DNA of 64,000 nt, from NCBI GenBank assembly GCA_028023455.1, contig JAQFVV010006709.1:62001-126000 (forward strand). The letters run 5' to 3'. The position numbers and the translations under genes are program-made. Below, piece by piece: positions 60,801-64,000 of this stretch (position 1 is its first letter; every line of letters begins with the position of its first letter). Below the pieces are notes generated by a model. That model saw only the letters and a program-made list of their open reading frames with translations, had not been told where the DNA came from and ran no database searches. The DNA is from Epiperipatus broadwayi (taxonomy: Eukaryota > Onychophora > Udeonychophora > Euonychophora > Peripatidae).

Positions 60801-60900
60801 AAGATTTAAACAAAAACAAAAAAACAACATTATTTAAAAAATATTTTTCATATTATGTGATAATTGTTTAAAAAATTTGTTGCTATGTGTTGCACAATTT
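57887..60900. other. Non-coding, no gene recognised
   Basis: A 119-codon frame at 58132-58491 has no family resemblance; part of it (AACTCAGCTTGTTAGAGCAT near 58395) looks like a tRNA A-box region, without a matching B box. Confidence 0.45.
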
Positions 60901-61118
60901 CGTAAAGTAATTTAAAGTGAGAATTCTACTCACACTCTCCTCAACAGTACTTCAGATTTGCTCATATAAAAGAATTTGAGTCGTAGGAATAAGAGGATCT
61001 TTTTTATTCCTGCATAAATACTATATCTTGGATTGAAGAGGAAAGTATTCATTTATTTAACACTCTTAAAAGGCACATGCTCAATTAGGTTGAAAGGCTG
61101 ATATTTGAATGTAATATA
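60901..61118 (+). mobile_element. 5'-truncated single copy of the 337-bp family
   Basis: Matches the right-arm orientation from CGTAAAGTAATTTAAAGTG to TTTGAATGTAATATA, about 218 of 337 bases, with roughly ten differences from the array consensus. It stops within two bases of the 3' end of the array but begins in mid-unit. No clear direct repeat flanks it. Confidence 0.8.
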
Positions 61119-62059
61119 ACATCAATACTACATTTTTATATAAAAATAATTAATTGTTAAACTTTATTAACTTCTGGAATGCATAAAAATAAAAAATCAT
61201 AACATATATAGAAAAACAAGTATTAATACAAAAAAAAAAAAACACTTCTTTTAAAGACATAATGTAAAAGTGCTTTTGTGACACTTAATCAGTTTAATGA
61301 CCTGACAAAAATGTTCAAACCATAAAAAAATGATTTTTTGTAATGCAATCAAGTCAATGAATAAAATGGATTTAAATAAACATTCTCTTCCTGGTCTAAA
61401 TTAATATCTGCATACACATTCATGAAAGTCCAGCTCATCCATTTGGTGACTATCTTGAATTCCAAGTTATGTAATATTGAAATTACTTTTCAACAGGCTT
61501 AGAATTTATTTTAAAATCATAACATTATTGGTCACATCATTATTGTTCATTAAATAAAAATCCAGGAATGCAAATCTTCTGTGATTGTAATTTACAGCTA
61601 ATAACAATAATTCAATATTCTACTTTTGTTTGCTAAGCTCTATTTTATTTTACCATCCTTCTCTTAATCCATTATTTCAATATCCTCTACTGCACATCAT
61701 CAACTTTCCCATCTACTATTTCACTCCTGTTCTATTCCTCCTAAAGTGAGAAAAGACAAATTGAAAAACCAAAAAAACTTCTAAAATGTGTATTCAATTT
61801 TAAGTTTCATAGCTGACATTTTCCTCCTTTGCTAATCTTTCTATAATTCTCATATTACCAAATCAAATGTAGCACCTTTCTCACTATAATTCTTTAATCC
61901 AATGATATTTAATTTACTTCAAAAATACATATCTGTTGATTTTAATTCATTTTTTGTTAAAACCTTACATTTTATTTGAAGTGCATTAAAAAAATATTAT
62001 TGATGAATTCTTACTTAGCATTATATGCACTTATGTAGTTTTAAATTCAGTGTAAAAAA
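61119..62059. other. Non-coding, nothing recognised
   Basis: AT-rich spacer between the 337-bp copy and the zinc-finger locus. Confidence 0.45.
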
Positions 62060-62581
62060 TTGCTTGTTCTCCTGAATGTGTTCTTTCATTTATTGCTATA
62101 CTACTTCTTATTGCACTCTGCATTGAAAGTCTTTTTTATTATTATTTTATGCCCTATTATAAATGTCCCTCCTGTGGTCTTGAATTCACATAAACTACAT
62201 TGTGTGACTTCTTTCATGTATTGCTAAATTACTTTTACCTGCAGTCTTATATTGGTTTTCCTCATGTATGTGTTCTTTCATGAATTTCTTTTTACCCGTG
62301 CTCATACACAAGCTACAATGAATAAGTTTTTATCCTGTAAAATTTTTTTCATGATCTTATATTTCCCTGTTTTGCAGTCATATCATCACACAAACTAAAG
62401 TGAAATGTTTTTTATCCTGAGTGTTCTTTCATGTATTGCTAAATAACTTTTAAATGGCCTTATTATATTGGCACAAACTACACTGAAATGTTTTTTTTCC
62501 TGCTTGAGTGTTTTTATGTATTTTTAAACTTCCCTTTTGTGCATGCAGTCTTATATCTAAACAAACTACTTTGAAAAAAGT
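62060..62581 (-). pseudogene. Decayed zinc fingers 3' of locus 3
   Basis: On the minus strand finger wording continues past the stop at 62584: K-G-S-L-K-I-H-K-N-T, then F-Q-C-S-L-C-Q-Y, and further weak units down to HERTHSG near 62090. Stops and indels break each unit. Confidence 0.7.
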
Positions 62582-63712
62582 TCAAGTGTGTGTTCTCTTA
62601 TGTATTGCTAAACTACTTTTACATGCAGTCTTAAATTCACACAAACTACATTGGAAAAGTTGTTCTCCTTTATGGGTGCGCTCATGCACCCTTAAATTTC
62701 CCTTGTGGGCAGCCTGGAATTTACACAAATTACATTGAAATGGTTTTTCCCCTGTATGTGTTCTTTCATGCAATCTTAAATTTCCCTTCTGTGCAGATTT
62801 AAATTCACACAGGCTACATTGAAAAGCTTTTTCTCCCGTATGTGTTATTTCATGTATTTCTAAATGACTTCTAACTGCAGCTTTATAGTCACAAAAAATA
62901 CAATGAAAATGTTTTTCTCCTGTATGCCTTTTTTCATGTGTTGCTAAAGCACCATTGCCAGCACTTTTATAATCACATGCCCCACATTGAAATGGTTTTT
63001 CTCCTGTATGTGTTCGTTCATGCATTTTTAAGTTTCCCTTTTGTGTAGATTTAAATTCACACAAACTACACTGAAAAGGTTTTATTCCCGTGTGCTTTCT
63101 TTCATGTATTGCTAAATTAGTTTTAAATGCAGTCTTGTAATCACACAAACTACATAGAAAAGGTTTCCTCCCTGTGTGTTGTCTTTCATGAATAGTTAAA
63201 TGATTTTTGACTGCAGTTTTATATTCACAAAAACTACAGGAAAATGGTTTTTCTCCTGTATGTGTTCTTTCATGCATTGCTAAGCTACTTTTACTTGCAG
63301 TTCTGTATTCACATAAACCACATTGAAATGGCTTTTCTCCTGTATGTCTTCTTTCATGTGTTGCTAAATTACTTTTAAGTGCAGTTTTATATTCACATAA
63401 ACTACATACAAATGGTTTATTACCTGTATGTATTCTTTCGTGTATTATTAAATTACTTTTAACTGCAGTCTTATATTCACATAACTGACATTGAAAGGGT
63501 TTTTCTCCGGTATGTGTTCTTTTATGCATCGTTAAACTACTTTTCCCTGCAGTTTTATATTCACACAAACTACATTGAAATGGTTTTTCTCCTGTGTGTC
63601 TTCTTTCATGAATTGTTAAATTACTCTTACCTGTGGTCTTGTATTCGCAAAAACCACATAGAAATTTTTTTCCTCCTGTATGTGTTCTTTTTTCCATTTC
63701 ATATCCACACAA
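62582..63712 (-). CDS. Polydactyl C2H2 zinc-finger protein, 13 intact fingers (locus 3)
   Basis: Open minus-strand frame of about 376 codons with 13 fingers, all with four zinc ligands, joined by HTGEKPF-like linkers (variants HTGNKPF, HTGRKPF, HTGIKPF, HKGEQLF). Fingers 1-7 carry C-E-Y-K-T-A, and 8-13 mix C-E-F-K-S with C-D-Y-K; fingers 8 and 11 (Q-K-G-N-L) and 10 (R-S-H-L-E-I-H) resemble fingers 4 and 6 of locus 1, so the loci are close paralogues. The product is presumably a nuclear DNA-binding protein. The frame opens upstream into a finger lacking its middle (C-H-L-C-G-Y-E-M-E-K-R-T-H); the first ATG is at 63697, inside this remnant, and earlier fingers are frameshifted. The gene model is therefore incomplete, with 5' exons perhaps beyond the window edge. 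It could also be a recent pseudogene with an intact middle. Confidence 0.75.
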   Translation of the reverse strand: MCGYEMEKRTHTGGKKFLCGFCEYKTTGKSNLTIHERRHTGEKPFQCSLCEYKTAGKSSLTMHKRTHTGEKPFQCQLCEYKTAVKSNLIIHERIHTGNKPFVCSLCEYKTALKSNLATHERRHTGEKPFQCGLCEYRTASKSSLAMHERTHTGEKPFSCSFCEYKTAVKNHLTIHERQHTGRKPFLCSLCDYKTAFKTNLAIHERKHTGIKPFQCSLCEFKSTQKGNLKMHERTHTGEKPFQCGACDYKSAGNGALATHEKRHTGEKHFHCIFCDYKAAVRSHLEIHEITHTGEKAFQCSLCEFKSAQKGNLRLHERTHTGEKPFQCNLCKFQAAHKGNLRVHERTHKGEQLFQCSLCEFKTACKSSLAIHKRTHT

Positions 63713-64000
63713 ATGACATTGGAAAAAAATTTGTCCTTTTCTGTATTCTTAAACTTCCATTATGTGTAATCACTATAAAAACACAAGCAAGCGACTTTGA
63801 AAAGATTTTTCTCCTGCATGCATTATTCATGTCTTCTTATATTTCCTTTCATAGCTTGAATTCACACACACACTATTGAAAGTTTTTGCCCTGTATTTCT
63901 TCTTAAAATTAGATTTAGCTTCCCTTATAAATTCACACAAAGGGCATGGGAAAAATGTATATTTTCGTGTCTTGATAGATCTTTAAGTTTTCAATTCACA
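63713..64000 (-). pseudogene. Decayed zinc fingers 5' of locus 3, cut by the window edge
   Basis: Minus-strand remnants such as C-P-L-C-E-F-I near 63935, HE-E-I/x near 63830 and SLRIQK near 63745 are finger-like but out of frame with each other and with the intact array. Confidence 0.6.

Noticed and set aside
1-64000. CRISPR arrays, operons, bacterial promoters
   Set aside because: The window is eukaryotic; the only regular repeats are the finger arrays, the 337-bp units and simple TA repeats.

Overview
The window looks like nuclear DNA of an AT-rich invertebrate animal. The evidence is the very high A+T content with long (TA)n and poly-T runs, the absence of compact operon-like coding, three polydactyl C2H2 zinc-finger loci with vertebrate/invertebrate-style TGEKPF linkers, and a dense litter of eukaryotic mobile elements (non-LTR, LTR and Penelope-like retroelements, small inverted-repeat elements). 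I cannot name the phylum from sequence alone; nothing here is bacterial or organellar.

Layout. 0.6-5.0 kb: a TA-flanked palindromic MITE and a decayed PHD/ORF1-EN-RT LINE on the minus strand. 6.3-8.4 kb: first of three ~2.1 kb solo-LTR-like elements (minus). 8.7-9.9 kb: MITE and SINE/MITE-like repeats. 9.9-15.6 kb: zinc-finger locus 1, an uninterrupted 732-codon array of 26 fingers flanked on both sides by dead fingers. 17.7-19.9 kb: second solo LTR. 20.6-25.9 kb: Penelope-like element (PLE) remnants, including one enclosed by a 170-bp inverted repeat and a second GIY-YIG remnant facing it. 26.7-28.1 kb: a LINE tail fragment and a tRNA-Gly(TCC)-like sequence. 28.8-31.1 kb: a strikingly ordered block of 337-bp monomers arranged as two opposed tandem arms around a near-perfect palindrome and bounded by a 13-bp direct repeat. 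31.3-39.2 kb: palindromic repeats, a second LINE RT remnant and a third MITE. 39.8-41.9 kb: third solo LTR. 41.9-45.8 kb: zinc-finger locus 2, a decayed paralogue of locus 1 that also shares its upstream non-coding sequence. 49-53.3 kb: minus-strand Ty3/Gypsy pol remnant with a recognisable polypurine tract and LTR start. 60.9-61.1 kb: one 5'-truncated copy of the 337-bp family. 62-64 kb: zinc-finger locus 3 on the minus strand, 13 intact fingers, running off the window edge.

How it fits together. Only the zinc-finger arrays look like host genes. Their fingers share the C-x2-C-[DEG]-[FY]-K-[ST]-A core, and locus 1 shows repeated blocks of fingers, so the family is expanding by intragenic and whole-locus duplication while array ends decay. 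The rest is retroelement and small-repeat sequence. The most interesting signals are (a) the 337-bp inverted multimer with target-site duplication, (b) a 28-nt inverted-repeat signature at the 5' end of the LTRs that links the solo LTRs to the Gypsy pol remnant, and (c) the inverted terminal arrangement of the Penelope-like fragment. Comparisons were made by eye; percentages and homology limits are approximate.
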